A stretch of DNA of 64,000 bases, from contig CAJNDS010000163.1 of the NCBI GenBank assembly GCA_905221605.1, positions 124,001 to 188,000 on the forward strand, written 5' to 3'. Source of the DNA: Symbiodinium natans (Eukaryota; Sar; Dinophyceae; Suessiales; Symbiodiniaceae). Position 1 is the first letter of the stretch. Each line of letters opens with the position of its first letter. The notes beneath the pieces are model-generated. The model was not told the origin of the DNA. It did no database searches and saw only the letters and a list, made by a program, of their open reading frames with translations. The translations under genes were made by a program, and so were the position numbers. Positions 11,901 to 24,300 of the stretch are shown piece after piece.

Positions 11901-14900
11901 CTACTTCACTGTCATTGTGAGTCATGCCTCTAGGTGGGAGGGCAAGGGCGCACCTGCTTCAAGCTCGCCCACGAGCTAGGCCGAGCCTCAGTCTTTGTTG
12001 GAGCTTCTATGAGCTTCTCCAAAGTTTGATGGAGAGGATGCAAGACGTTTGTGTCGGCGACCTTCTACCGACTGGCCGTGGACCTGTACTGGATGACCCC
12101 AGTCCCCTTCCAGATCAACAAGCCCGGCTCCCAACATTGAACGGTCGGCACACATACAAGTAGCCAATGACCGGATATACCCATACTGCGTGTATTTGGT
12201 CAAGTCGTTGGTGGCCCAGGCATCAGCTGGATGCGCAGTTCCTGCGATGGCCTGGGTCTCGGGTTGGTGAGCAGTGGCCGTGCGCGAGCGGCGTGAGATT
12301 TCGAGTTTGCATGCAGAGCCTCTCCACAGGTGGCCTTTCCTCAGCCTCACCTGGAACTTCAAGGACTTCCATCGGTTTGTGCGCATTGGACACAGCTGTT
12401 CCCTGAGAGTGCAGGCCTGTGGCTTCCCTCTGTGGGAGTTCCTGTCCATCCCTTCCATCCAGGCCGTGGTTTGCAGCAATGCATATGCCAGGGCTGCCAG
12501 GCGATGCCCTTTCCTAAAAGGCTGGAGCTCACTTGAACCTCACAGGCCTGGACGCACGGCGTAGCTCGCGGCATCTTCGCACCTTTCTGCAATCAGTCAC
12601 AGTGTTCAGACTGGGTCAGACCGAGAAAGAAAGGAAGGACTAGGAGCGGCTTGAGCAGACGCACATCCAAGGTCGGACTGTACTCGTACGCCGTGTTTTA
12701 TCGGCTGCTTGGCTTTGATCGCGAGATCTGGCTCCTTGGGAGCTCGCGATTGTGTTTTGGGGCCTTAGCGATATGACGATTCTAGCCAATGCCCCTGCAC
12801 CGAACTGAATTCAGACTCCCACCCCTCTGGTCCCCCCTATTTGGGGTGCAGCTGTCAACATGGCTGCGGCTGTCATTCTGATTCGGCGCAAGTCTTCACT
12901 GACAACACGTCTATGGGCTGAGGCCCTTGGCCATATCTCCTTGATAACCCCTGGACCTCCACAGTAGGTCTCAAGTCGTTCCGTCGGGATCTCCCGGCAT
13001 CTCGCAGCTGGTCTCCGAGGCTACTGACGTTCGGCGGCGTGAGCACCGTGGAGGCATGGAGCCGTGCTGAGAAGCTCAGCAATCTGAGTAATTACTTTCC
13101 TCACGAAGAAGCGCCAGAGACCTGGGGGAGGTGCTGCTGTTCCTGTGGGGCTTGGGCCTCGGCAAAGTGGAGATCAAGCAGTTGCAGGACAACGGCTTCC
13201 AGGCACTCTGTCGCTGCCTACAAGTTTCTGTTGGGGTGCCTTATAAGGCAATTCAGGACTGTTGGGCTAAGGGTTGTTTAGGGCAAGCTCACTGTTTAGG
13301 GCGGTAGGCTTGCTGATCAGGCTTCAGGCTTGTCGAGGGTTTAGGGTTGTGGTGCTGCCGCTTCGTGGACCTTCCATGGGTCGGTTGGGTGGTTCTCCCG
13401 AATCTGACGGACTCTGACAAGGTTCAGGCCTAATTCAGCGTAGCGCCTCTTTCGCGAAACGCGGGCTCTTCCCTTCACCCGGTTCACCCCTTCTTTACAC
13501 CTTCCCTCCCTTTCTGTGCGGGGAGGCCGGGGAGCATCGTTTGCTAGCGAAGGGCCTGGAAGGACCTTTCAAAGCCCCAGGGCGTGTGGCATGCTTTGGC
13601 TAGGGCACGCTTGCCCGCATTCCCAGAGCAGAAAAGTGGGAACTGTCTGTCTAGGAGTAGTTCAGTTTCCTGCCGTTCGTAGCTGGTCCAGTTCAGCCAG
13701 CGCATTCTATGCAGGCATATATCCATGACTTCTGGAATTTTCTGGATGCGCTGCACCTTGGCAGACACTGGAGGTGTACTTGGTGCATTGTGAGCAGAAG
13801 AGTGCGAGGCACATTACTGTGCTGCTGGGATCTATCGTTCTGGGAGTGCTTCTGGCTGACGACAAGAGCGATGAGATGAATGAGGCAATGAGTGAACGAT
13901 TCGTCTTGTCATGTAAAGCCGGCTTTTTGGAAGGTCCGTTTCAGTGCCCCATTATGGTCAACATGTTGCTGATGCCGTTTCCCCCTCCCGCAGGTGGAAC
14001 ACCTCCTGGAGGTGACCCATGCGATGAACTTGCTTCCCTGTGCGGCACCTGTTTCCGGAGATGGCGTTTTAAGTTTGATGGTGCTCCTCTCACGAGGTTG
14101 GGGAAGTTGCTGGGATAGTCGGACGTTATCCCAGGCTGGATCCGCGTGCTGCAAATCCTGCAGCAGTCGGAATACTTTGGGACGCTACTTCTCACCATCT
14201 TCGGGATGGCGAAGGCTGAACATGAGACGCCTTAGTCGGGGCAACGGAGTGCGAGGGCCCTGACCGGGAGGATGCTGTAAAGTTCTTCATTCTCGTCATC
14301 ATCTTTTGCTTCGGGCTGCGGCCCTGCGTTCTTGAAGTTTTCAAAGGTACCTGATCGTCTGCCGTCTGATGGCACTTGCTCGTGCGTCCTCTCACGTGAC
14401 AGCGGTGCCGAGGTTTAGCTGTGCCATCACACCCATTCTTTTTACACAAAGTGCCGAGCGCCACGAGCAGGCGCAAGCTGCGTGGGGTTGCAGGGTAAAG
14501 GGTACAACATGGTACTGCGACTGCGACCCAAAGCTTCACTCTTTGGTTTTTGATGGCAGGGCCTGACCTGGGCATTCTGGACTATCGTGGGAAACTTGGA
14601 TGACAAGGCCGTGAACAAGCTGGACTCCTTGACTCCGGTAACAAGGTGGTGGGGGATCCGCTTCCGAGACAAAGTTTTTAAGATGGCACGAACAGCTTGT
14701 CGCATCTTGTCAGGTTCATTGCCAACATCTTGGTCTACACGCTGGCCCTGGTTTGCAACGTGTGACTGCCCCAGTCTCTGGGGTATGTAGGGGTTTAGAG
14801 ACAAGCAAACGCGATTCACAAGGGCGCAGAAGGGCGTGCGATCATGATTCACGGAGGCTCCTGGTGAATCTCCTCATTGCTGTCATGAACAGCACCTACG

Positions 14901-15350
14901 AGCAGAATCAGGTGTGCAAATGTGTGCAACTGCGTGGAAATACGCGGCCTCTGTGGCCTTCTCTCAGCTCAAGTATATAGGGAGCCAAAAGAAGCGAAAC
15001 AATGTCAAACACCTCATTGAGAGGCGGTGTCGCAGACATCCTGGGCATTCTTCCGCGTGCCTCGGATGATGGGACTGAAGCAAAGCAAGTTTATGCCATG
15101 CTTGCAGCCAGCGATCCTTACGTCTGCTAGGTTGAGGCAGTCCTGGAGTTTGACCATGAGTCGATCCTGCCTCTTGGCTCAAAACGAAGATTTACTGTGC
15201 AAGCTGTGCTTCATGCCGCTGCAACACATTCTATGTTTTCTATGGCACTATCATACACTGTGCCACACCCCAGCTGAAACTGCTGCACGGAGCCTGCGGT
15301 CGTGTCTCTTGAGAGGCCTCCGCCATTGAACCTGCTGGAACGCTTCCTGA
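7233..15350 (+). CDS. TRPM-like cation channel with LSDAT domain, multi-exon
   Basis: Predicted membrane cation channel. The order of recognised segments matches animal TRPM proteins. LSDAT sensor region: YCLISHAALPEQLLERIVQ (7234 on), PNLILSIMGGA (near 7414-7446), FSQGLVEA then TSAWVITGGTASGVMDIVGK (about 7652-7711), VPCLGITPYGGR (near 7877), DNHSHFIICDNGEVGEVW (about 8302-8355), VMILVNGGKISLI (near 8732), CPLVVCQ joined to GTGRIADVICRILEE across an intron at 8882-8962. Linker: MVEIYTINDRFE (9571 on) and SEDVVLRAVLGNA (near 9724). Membrane part: IPSIQAVV (near 12450), LGEVLLFLWGLGLGKVEIKQ (near 13119), YIHDFWNFLDAL (near 13720), RVLQILQQSEYFGTLLLTIF (S4-S5, near 14140), KFFILVIIFCFGL (S5, near 14280), pore LTWAFWTIVGNLDD (near 14564), ANILVYTLALVCNV and LLVNLLIAVMNSTYEQNQ (S6, to about 14911), then PPPLNLLERF (near 15320), the TRP-box region. 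Most introns are short. The start codon and some linker exons are not resolved. A polycystin is less likely because of the LSDAT domain. Confidence 0.85.
8883..8909. repeat. (CT)n microsatellite at an intron start
   Basis: Uninterrupted CT repeat that begins with the C of a GC splice donor (intron 8882-8962 of the TRPM-like gene). Confidence 0.9.
9392..9452. repeat. (GTCT)n microsatellite
   Basis: Tetranucleotide GTCT repeat with a few substitutions, followed by TA/TG-rich sequence to about 9550. It lies between two recognised segments of the TRPM-like gene, so it is most likely intronic. Confidence 0.9.
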
Positions 15351-15689
15351 ATCGGCAAACCAGTTCGGACAAGGACATGGTGCCCCCATTCTAAGATCAT
15401 ATGCCAAGACGGTGCAGCTAAGACCACATCTCGGCGTGGCCATAGCTGAGAGGACCAGCTTCCCCTTGGACGCCGACGGTCCGAGCAGCGCATGCATGCA
15501 GAGATGTCCATCACACGACGAGATCTGAAGGCCTCTGGGGTGTGCAAGCTGCTGTGATATGCTTCACATAACTTCACATGCACCATCACCAGAGTATGCC
15601 AGAGTAGCTACCTTTACGAAGATGAAACATGCACAGACATTTACCCCTTCGGATGAATGAAACATGTGATCTGACATATGCGCGCACCT

Positions 15690-17170
15690 TGCTTCAGGAT
15701 GCGCAGCAGCGGGCCTTCCGCGCCATCAACTTGGAGGAGACGGGGAGACCAATGACTTCGGGTGAGGTTTCGGGGCTCAAGAGCCTGGGCGATAAATTCC
15801 CTCGTTCCATGTCAAGCCAGGTTTGCAGACAGGCTAGCATCCGTGGGCATACGTGGGCATCTGTGGGCATCCCTGCCAACCTGCTCTTCAGACTTGGAGA
15901 GTTGATGAAACGCACCGGTAGGGCCACTACGAAAGAGGTTCCAAAGGCGCATAGAACCAAACACTTTGCCGACACTTGCTTCTTCAGAAAAGGATGGAGG
16001 ACAGCCTGGCGCTGGTTCATGATCAAATGCAGCAAGATAACTGCTTTCGGTTTTAGTCTGTGGTCGACCCCAGGAAGGTCAAGCGCAATGGTGGTTGTAA
16101 CAGATTCTGGAAGGCTCATGGTGAGGTGTGCGGTGTTCCTGCGAGGGTTTTCGATGATGTTCCGATGGCTAGTTGCGATGGTGGGTTCGTTGCGATGTGC
16201 GAACTTTCACCACGAGCTCTGGTTCTGGAAGAACGCCCCCATATACCAGATTGTACAATCCATGTCTGCAGCTGTGTATCCCGGATAAATAGTTTCTCAA
16301 AAGTACTGCACACTGAAGTTCTGCAGCAGAGGTCAGAGTATGTTGCGTAGTCCATGAGACAAGAATGGTGAAGATTGGATGGAAAACCTTTTTGGGTTTG
16401 ACACGTATGGGAGCGCCAAGTCCCAGAGTGAAATTGAAAAACGTTGAGCCCGCTCATCCCCGATCGCAGATCCCCAGATTGCAGATCCCCCCCCTGACCG
16501 GTCTGAGAACCCAAAAATCGCACAGATACAGACCCTCAGGTCCCTGATCCCAGATGATCATTAGGTCACGGTTCTCCGGTTGCCGATCCCCCCAGAAGTC
16601 CCCACATCCCAGATCCCAGCTCCCAGATTGCAGGATCTGGGGAGAGAAGCAGGGGAAAGCCCTTTTGAATACCAGCGCTGTAAGCGCGGATCACATCACG
16701 GACAATCGGTGACGACCGCCTGGACGTCCCAAGATAGCTCATTACGGAGTCAGGGTCATAGAGATTGATAACGTCGTCGAGCGTCGATGGCTCAAAGTCA
16801 CTCAACCTTGGAAGCGGAAAGGGATGTTGCTTTATGTGTCCCAGTCTTCTGGCACACCACTGAGCATTGCTGGGCGTATTCGTCTACCTCAGCATAGTTC
16901 AGTACTGTGCTGTGGTCTCCAGTTGCTGCATGGTGTGAAAAGTCACCGGGCTGTTTGGTCCCGCGTCTTGACATGCAGGAGGACATGGGCGAGTCTGCAT
17001 CGCTGCGAGCCGAGCTCGCAGAACTGAGAAGCAGGACGTCTACGTTGTTGCCACGATTTTTTGCCGCCGTCAACTCCGTCAACTTGTGTAGCTTCGTTGC
17101 AGGGACACCATCCCCCGTTGTGCAGGAATCAAGAATTGGCACAGCGCAACAGGGATCTGGAAGGGTGCTC
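15690..17170 (+). CDS. Possible coiled-coil exons, perhaps the C-terminus of the TRPM-like gene
   Basis: Three short segments look coding. LLQDAQQRAFRAINLEE starts near 15689. ESASLRAELAELRSR lies near 16993-17037. NQELAQRNRDLEG lies near 17127-17165. The last two are charged, leucine-containing and heptad-like. TRPM channels carry a C-terminal coiled coil after the TRP box, so these could be the last exons of the gene upstream; they could equally belong to a separate gene. Frames between them are closed, so introns must be assumed. The sequence 16440-16650 is low-complexity (repeats of CAGATCCC type) and looks non-coding. Confidence 0.35.
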
Positions 17171-19029
17171 CTGGCCAGTCATGGCCAGTGCGACACGCAG
17201 ATGCTAGGATGACATGTGGAAGCCTCGTCCATCAGACATATGTAGCCGATATCATGAGTTTTCCACGAAGGCCCATCTTGCATCCTGCTCGAAGTTCTCA
17301 TGCTTTTCCCATCTTTCCCCTTGTCATCCTCTCTGCCATCTGCTTCCCATGTCAACGCCAAGACGCGTGGCAGGCTTGCAGCAAGCTACTTGCTAGAGCG
17401 TGCAGCCAGGGCCTCACATCCACGGTTGACCTCCTACTGCACCACAGTTAGCCTCTAAGGATCGCCATAAGCCAGCCACCACATGCGGCCCCCGGTAACA
17501 ACAGAAGCCTGCCGGCCTCGAACGGATGTTTTGAAAAGCGCTGCGCAGCTTGAACATCCTCTCAACGTAACTTCGAAAAATGTATGCTGTTGTATGGCAG
17601 CTCAAGGCAAGCACGTACAACCACGGCCCCTGCCTGCAATCAATTTCAAGCAACTGTTTGTTTGTATATTCCTGGAGGCTGTGCACATCAGGAGGGGCGC
17701 GCCTAAAACCGTTTAGGCGCACCCTTCTCCACTCCATCAGTTAGTGACATTGATCTCAGGTGCCGCCTACGGACATTCAGATCCCGGTGCCGTCGTCACC
17801 GAATTCAGGCGCAGCTTTAGAAAGTGTTTACATGCCTACGCCAAGGTCTGATTAGAGTGCACACGTTACTGTGCGCGCGGACCTGGAAAGCCTCCAAAGC
17901 TGGAGGGGGGGAAAATGATCACCTGGCGAGTACGCTGGCAAATTCGTGTTGGAAGCGGGCGATGCCAACAAAAATGTGCCAAGCTTGTTCCATCCCTGAA
18001 AGGGCTGGAATGGGGACAGAGGAGGGGAAAGAACGGGTTTCTCTTTCGGACGCCGGTGGCCTTGGCCGCGGCTAACCTTGCATGATCCAAGCTGCACATC
18101 CAGCAATCCACGTTCCCCTTAACGTAAGCAATCCAGCAGTTCAGTGAGATGGAGATTCCAACCGGCACAGAAGAAGCCGCTGCAGGAATAGTGCGTCGAA
18201 ATCGGCGCTTGACGAGACCTGGCAGATACTTCGAGTTTGATTCCGTGTCGGCATGATGTAGCTTCTGTAGAATTTGCCTGTCAGACAACGCACAGACATA
18301 GCTAGCAGCCACCAGTTCAGTGTAACTTCTGCATGCAGATCCGCTGCTTAAGATCCAGACTGCCCCAAGGACTGTGACCTCGCAGGGCCTGACCGTTGCT
18401 TTTGTCTCAGCATGCGTCTACAGGAACGATTTCCTAGTCTCGGTGCAGTGCATTGGGGGACATGCAAGGCAGTCATGCATGAGGCATCTTTGTATCACAT
18501 CAAAGACTGGAAGCCACTCTTGATGTGCGATTTCTATTTTTGCATTGAGTGCTCTGCACATTAAGCAGGAAGAGAATCTGTGACTGGCTGGGGGTATCAT
18601 GTGGTATCCTGCACATGCACATTTTTTCCAGTCAAGGCAGACGCCAATGGTGATAGCCCAAGTCATCGCGCGAGAGCCGTCTGGACGCCAGTGATGTCAC
18701 GCAGCCTTTCAACTGCCTCACAAGGAGCTTCTTTAGCAGTAGGACGCCAAAGCTCTTTCGCTGCTTCTTATTCCAAGCAGTGAGATGCGGCCGTGTAAAT
18801 AGTTGTGCAGTCAGAACGCTGCATTTTGAATTTGCAGGGCTTTTGGCTGCCTGGCTCTGAGGCAAGAGGTCGGCAGGCACGGCAGAAACGCCAATCCTGC
18901 CAGGTCCCAGGGGCTGAAACCTAGTTCACCCGCCCCCCCTGCCCCCTCCCACCCCTTCCAAAAAAACTCGGACGCAGGAATGCGTGCTTGGAGCTAAAGA
19001 TTCCTACATGCTGGAGTGAAGCCGTTTAG

Positions 19030-19141
19030 CTCTCTCTCTCTCTCTCTATGTCTCTCTCTCTCTCACTCACTCGCTCTGTTTTTCTCTTGTGTTTTTTACT
19101 CTATATATATATATATCTCTCTCTCTCTCTCTCTCTCTTTC
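19030..19141. repeat. Paired (CT)n tracts with a (TA)n core
   Basis: CT-rich tract at 19030-19073, then TATATA and a second CT tract at 19101-19141. Frames through it translate only to Ser/Leu runs. Confidence 0.9.
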
Positions 19142-20220
19142 TTTGAAGAACATCATGCAAGATTCACGCGGATTGATGTGGGCTTGCTTGTCACTGACAG
19201 CCACTCCAGTGAGTGTCGTCGGCAAGCCGAGGATCGTGTGCGGGTCTCATGTGGGGGCTTGGGCAGGTCAGAGAAGAAATCTTAAGATGTCTGAAGCTGA
19301 ACGTATGTCTGTGACCTCATTCTGGCACCATATTCCTGTTTCTGGGGCCGCTTATTCTACTGTACCCGGTGTATCTGCCAGCTGCCGAAATTGACGGGAA
19401 GTCCGTCAGGGTTTCGTCGTTGGAGAGCCGTAGTGGTCATGAACCGCTCAATGGCAAGCCGCGCATGCGACGCTGGTGGGTGGCTGCAGCAGCTGCGCTT
19501 TGCCTATGCCAAGGTGCAGACCTGCGGTGGTATTGTGTATTGCATGCCTCCGTGTTTCAACAAGTGCAGGCTTGCAGGCTGTCACGTTGCCCAGTGGCTT
19601 CCGCGTCTTGAAGCTACCGCTCAAAGTCGCAAGAGATGCGAGGCCGAGGAAGGAACCACGCAACATGTCGGCCCTTTTTTAGACTGCCAGCCTGCGGCAG
19701 GTCTGAGCTTGATGCCTGCCTGTCTCAAAATCGAAGAAAGCTGGAGATGCAGTTCTCTTTCACCACTCTGAATGGCGGCCGTGGCCGATTGAGGACGTCG
19801 TCCGTAAAGTGATGTATGCGAGTGTGTGCAGAGAGTTGTAAATCGCCCTGGTCAGGAGCCTCCCGGGTCCAGATGCCTACCCGGCCTGCGATCGCCTCAT
19901 GACAGCAAGCGAGAAGAGCTTTGGCCTGGCCAGCAATCCGGTACACACCCCAGTCGTCCGAAGCCATCCCAGATTCCCACAGTTGTGACCCGTGAATCCC
20001 GAGAAATTTGAAGGACTCTCTGCGCATCCCTTATTTAGCATCCCCCTTTGCGCGGAGGCCTGTGATCGGGCCTTGGTGCAGGTCATGGTCCGGCAGTACC
20101 AGCCGGGGCGGGTGCGCACAAGCTGTGAAGCACAAGTGGGAGAGATACGAGTAGAAGGGTGAGAGGTAGAAGTGTGAGAGGCAGAACGAGAGAAAACTCA
20201 CGGCCAAGGAGTTCGCCCCC

Positions 20221-20251
20221 AAGAAAGAAAGAGAGAGAGAGAGAGAGAGAG
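20221..20251. repeat. (GA)n microsatellite
   Basis: GAAA units grading into a perfect GA repeat; a second, shorter GA tract follows after about ten bases. Confidence 0.9.
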
Positions 20252-20321
20252 CTACTCGAAGCGAGAGAGAGACAGAGATAAGGAAAAATGAGAGACAAGA
20301 GAGCAGTCTGCAGAGCTGCGC

Positions 20322-21146
20322 GGGGCTCCTTGCGGCACAAGCTCGCCCCAGTGCTCATCAGTGCTGTCCAGTACTCCGGTGAGGGCTTGAAGCTGCACGT
20401 CGACAGCAAGGAAATGTTCGAGGACTCCAAGAAATGGCTTGTGACGGCATGATAAAATGGCTGAAATGGCTTACGACTCTAAAGCAGCTGAGGTGCTCAA
20501 AGGGCTCACGGGGCTAGCATCCCATGGCTTGGCAGAGGAGCCTGTTCTGGCAGTGGTCCTTTGTGCTGGAGGCGCCGGTGAAGCCACGGACTCCTCTCAC
20601 AAGATTTCGAAGATTTCGAAGATTTCGAAGATGTCGCAGATTTCGCGTGATTTGGCATGTCGCCTCGTCGAGGCTCTGGGGATGGCTTGGTCCTTCAGCA
20701 CATGAAGCAACCCGGGTTGCAGGCCCTCAAAAAGGCAAGTGCCCCCGAGATGTGCCGTTCGGATCGCGGCAGCTGTGGAGGTGCCGGTGGTGGAGACGAC
20801 GGGCCTGGCCATGTGCTTCCAAGGGGAAGCCCGCTACGACTGGGGCCATAAGGCCTGTCCTCATCGTACCCAGGTTTGTTTTGGGAGCTGGCTTTTCGAA
20901 GCGCCTAACCCAGCTCGGCGGTGCTTGCAGCATCTCCTCAGTGAGTACATCAACTGTCCAGGTTCCGCCGGTTTCAGAGCGACGCTTGTCCATCACCTGG
21001 CGCTGGCGTGGAGCTCGGATGGACCTTTTCCCTGGAGACCCTTGGTCTTTGGTGACCCTTGGAGAGCGGCCCGGCTGTATCCTGCAGGTTCTGTCGGAGC
21101 TACCTTGACCGCTTTGACTTCCTTGATCAGCCAGTGTGAGTGCTGA
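20322..21146 (+). CDS. Possible exons of an unrecognised gene
   Basis: Two stretches have protein-like composition. YSGEGLKLHVDSKEMFEDSK is read from about 20372 and continues to about 20451. AVRIAAAVEVPVVETTGLAM is read from about 20754 and continues for a short distance. Both have GC-rich third positions like the certain exons of this window. The frame of the second stays open to 21146. Between them lies a 9-bp tandem repeat (20601-20646). I do not recognise the family. They could be two exons of one gene or chance open frames. Confidence 0.3.
20601..20646. repeat. 9-bp tandem repeat AAGATTTCG
   Basis: About five copies of a 9-bp unit with small changes in the last two. The length is a multiple of three, so any frame through it stays open and reads as a three-residue repeat. 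Confidence 0.85.
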
Positions 21147-21324
21147 ACGCTTTTTCACAGCTTCAATAGGCAAAAGGTGAAGCCATCCACCTGAGTTTCT
21201 GGGTAGGTGCGCTCAAATCACGCTCCCACCATGATTGCAGGCAAGTGCTTGTTGAACGCCACCGCAAATGGAAGGCTCTCAGGACGTTGCGTAGAAGCCG
21301 TCTTGAAGAGCCAATAAGAGAGCC

Positions 21325-24300
21325 ATGTTGCCATCAGTTGTATCACAGCGAGCTCACCAAATGTGGCTTGTGGTTGCTCTCTTGAGTGGCATCAACCTGG
21401 TGGAGTCCAACACTGTGAAGGTGTTGATGCTACACAACTCTGCCCAGAGCAACGCAGGTTGGAAGGACAGTCATGTGAGCTCACGTCGTAGCAGAGACAG
21501 AGTTGTAGCTTCAGATTCGGCGGCATTTCAACTCCTTCATGTATCTCCAGCTTGGCCCTGGTGTTGATGTTCTCTCAGGTTGGAAAGAAGGCTTCTATGA
21601 CTTTTTCGTGCCGCAGATAAACGCACAAGGTTTCACCATAGCGGGTGGGACCCAGCAGTACACCCTGGACGTGACACTCTGCGAGGACCAAGCCCAAAAC
21701 CCTGTACCCGTACACCGTGTACGTGTAATTGCTAGGAGATTCGCTGGGGCAGGGGGATTTGGGGCGCAAAGCGAGGAGGATCTCTCAGTGGACCCCTTGC
21801 CGAAGGTCACCGCTTGCGTCGATCGAGCGGAGAGTGAAGGTGTCGATGCGATCGTGGTCGGAACCTCGAGCTCCAACGACGACATTAAGACCGCTGCAGA
21901 GGCGTACTCAATTCCCAATTTGCACTGTTCAGGCAGGGCACCTGAGGGGCACCTGAGGGCACCTGAGCCGGTTGCTTCGGGTTTGAGCTCATGCCTTAGG
22001 CAGCTTGCATTCCGGGGCATTCTACATGGAAAGAATGAAAGGAGAACCAATATGGCTCAATCTTGTCGGTTGCTCATTTGGGGTGTTGGTGGTGTTCCTT
22101 GCAACATCAAGAAGCTGGAACATCAAGAGCCGGTTCGTGATTTCCTCGGGCGAGCTTAATGTTCGCGATTTCGACGTTTTGCGCGACGTCTAATTCTTTC
22201 TTGTGCCCCTGCAATGAACTGATTTTGTGTGTCGTTCGATCCTTCACATCCTCTCAAGCTCATTCGGGATCTCTCAACCTGCCCTTGTGAATCCAGGGAT
22301 CTAATGAGGGTGTAACAGGGAGGGAAAGTACCACAAAACCCGGACTCTTGGCAGAAACATCGCCTCTCATGCATGTTTCTTAGTCACTTCGCTGGCTTTT
22401 GCTGGACTCGTGAAATTGTAGCATCTCTGAAAGACTACGACAATCCCAAGGGCATACCCAGTCTTTCTTCTTAGGAGGTCGGGTAGGTGGAACAGGTCGA
22501 GTGCGGCGCTGCTACGATTTCCAGGGCAGGTTGCGGGGAGTAACCCGTTTGCAAATCCCACCTCCTCTATCTTTGCAAAACCAGGATGAGAGTAGTCGAC
22601 TGTCTTTTGCTTTTGCAAGCCTGGCATCGCAAATGAAAGAGACGGAGGTTTCGTGAGTCTAGAACTGTAAACGCTTGCACGCGCCGCGGCCTGGACAGGC
22701 CCCTAAGCTAGGTTGACCGTTCACACCCATGGAATCACATGCTAGGTCACCAATCTAGCCTTTATTTGGTGGGCAAAGCACTGCCACCATCACACCCACC
22801 CCATGTCACCGCGAGTCAGCGACAAGGTGGGAACCCCATGTCTTGGACCGCGGCGACACCGCATGCCTTCGGCCTGGGCCTTGTTTTGCTTTGTTCTGTT
22901 TTTGTTTTGCTTTGTTTTTGCTGTTGTTTTTTTGCTGTTGTTCTTGTTGTTTTTGCCTTGGCCTTTGCCTTGCTTTTGGTCTGGACTTTGGGTTTAGGGC
23001 GCCGTTTAGGGCTTTTAGGGCCCCGGCGCTTCGAACTTTTTTTCTGGATGTGGGTCTCTCGGCGGTGCGCCACGCTCGCCAAGCTGAGGCCTGCATCTGC
23101 CATTTCCCTGGTATTCCAGAGGTCCGATCCGGCAGGCCACTGTGATCTTTGATGTTGAAAAAGCGGGACCCTTCCATGGTGTGAGAAGCAACCTTCTTCA
23201 TGCAATCAGGCTGCGCTCTTGGAGCTCAAGACGGTTGTCGTGATCCGGAACTACGACTGGGGGTTTCCGCGCATCTCCGCGGTCGCCGCAATGGAGTGGA
23301 GCCTTGAAAGCTCTCTGCAGGTCATTGGGCCGACGGCGGCCTGGTGTGAGAGGTGGGCCGACAAGACGACAACCTGCGCCTTGCAGAATGGCAACTGCCG
23401 ATGTGGAACCCAGTCGGAATTTGACAACATGGGGTACAAGTACAACGTTGCAGATATGCCAAGCTTCTACGAGGTCTCTGAGGCTCTGGTTGTAGAGACC
23501 GGTTTTGACACGCGCGGGTCCGGCATTTCTCCGGCTTTGGTCCAGTTTGTAGAGGGGATCATCGAGGACCTGTTTGCACATGTGCATGTGCATTGAGCAT
23601 GCGCTGCAAAGTCTGCGGGATCCGCGGAAAAATGCCCGCAGGACGTTCGGTCGCAAGGGGCAGATCCTGACATGGCCGCTTTGAAGCAAGCGCGTACGCG
23701 GAGTTGCTGGGACTCGATGTGCGCATAACGGCCGGCGATTGTGGGACTTTTTAGGTGGGCTCATGAGCCGGCCCCTGAGGTCGTGAATTGGCTTGCTGCC
23801 GCCCGCAGTGGCTTGATGGCCATGATGAATCAGAAGTTCGGCTACCGAATGTATTTCGGAGGGCCCAACTATCCCGGAACTGCTTGGAACGGTTACGAGC
23901 TGCTCGGCCTGAACTCCCATTAGTGGCTGAAGGTAGCTGAAATTTAGACCATTTCGCTTTTCGGTTCGAGTCCTTTGTTGCGCACCGCATCGTAGAAACC
24001 GTCTTAGCAGGTCTTACTGGAGCAACGGTTCCGTTGCTCTTGGAAAAGACGAAGCTTTGTACAACATTGGGGGAGGTCAGTGGCACCACGAAATGGGCTT
24101 TTCCGATCCCATCTTCGGCTCTAGCCAGCAGATGAACGGGGTGTTCTTCCAGCAATTTGGCAAGTACCCGGGCTATGTGCTTGCCTCAGTTGCTGCAGCT
24201 GTCATGAACTCAGGGCCCAAGCAGTTTGGTGCGGTGATCCCATTCCGAGGATGCGGCGGCCTGTATGGCCGCGGGCATCTCTATCACCTTTGGCCTTTCG

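Larger units (their letters stand above)
17200..20300. other. Mostly unassigned region
   Basis: No recognised protein segment. Only short frames are present. It contains two CT microsatellites near 19.03-19.14 kb, and a GA microsatellite at 20221-20251. Confidence 0.5.
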
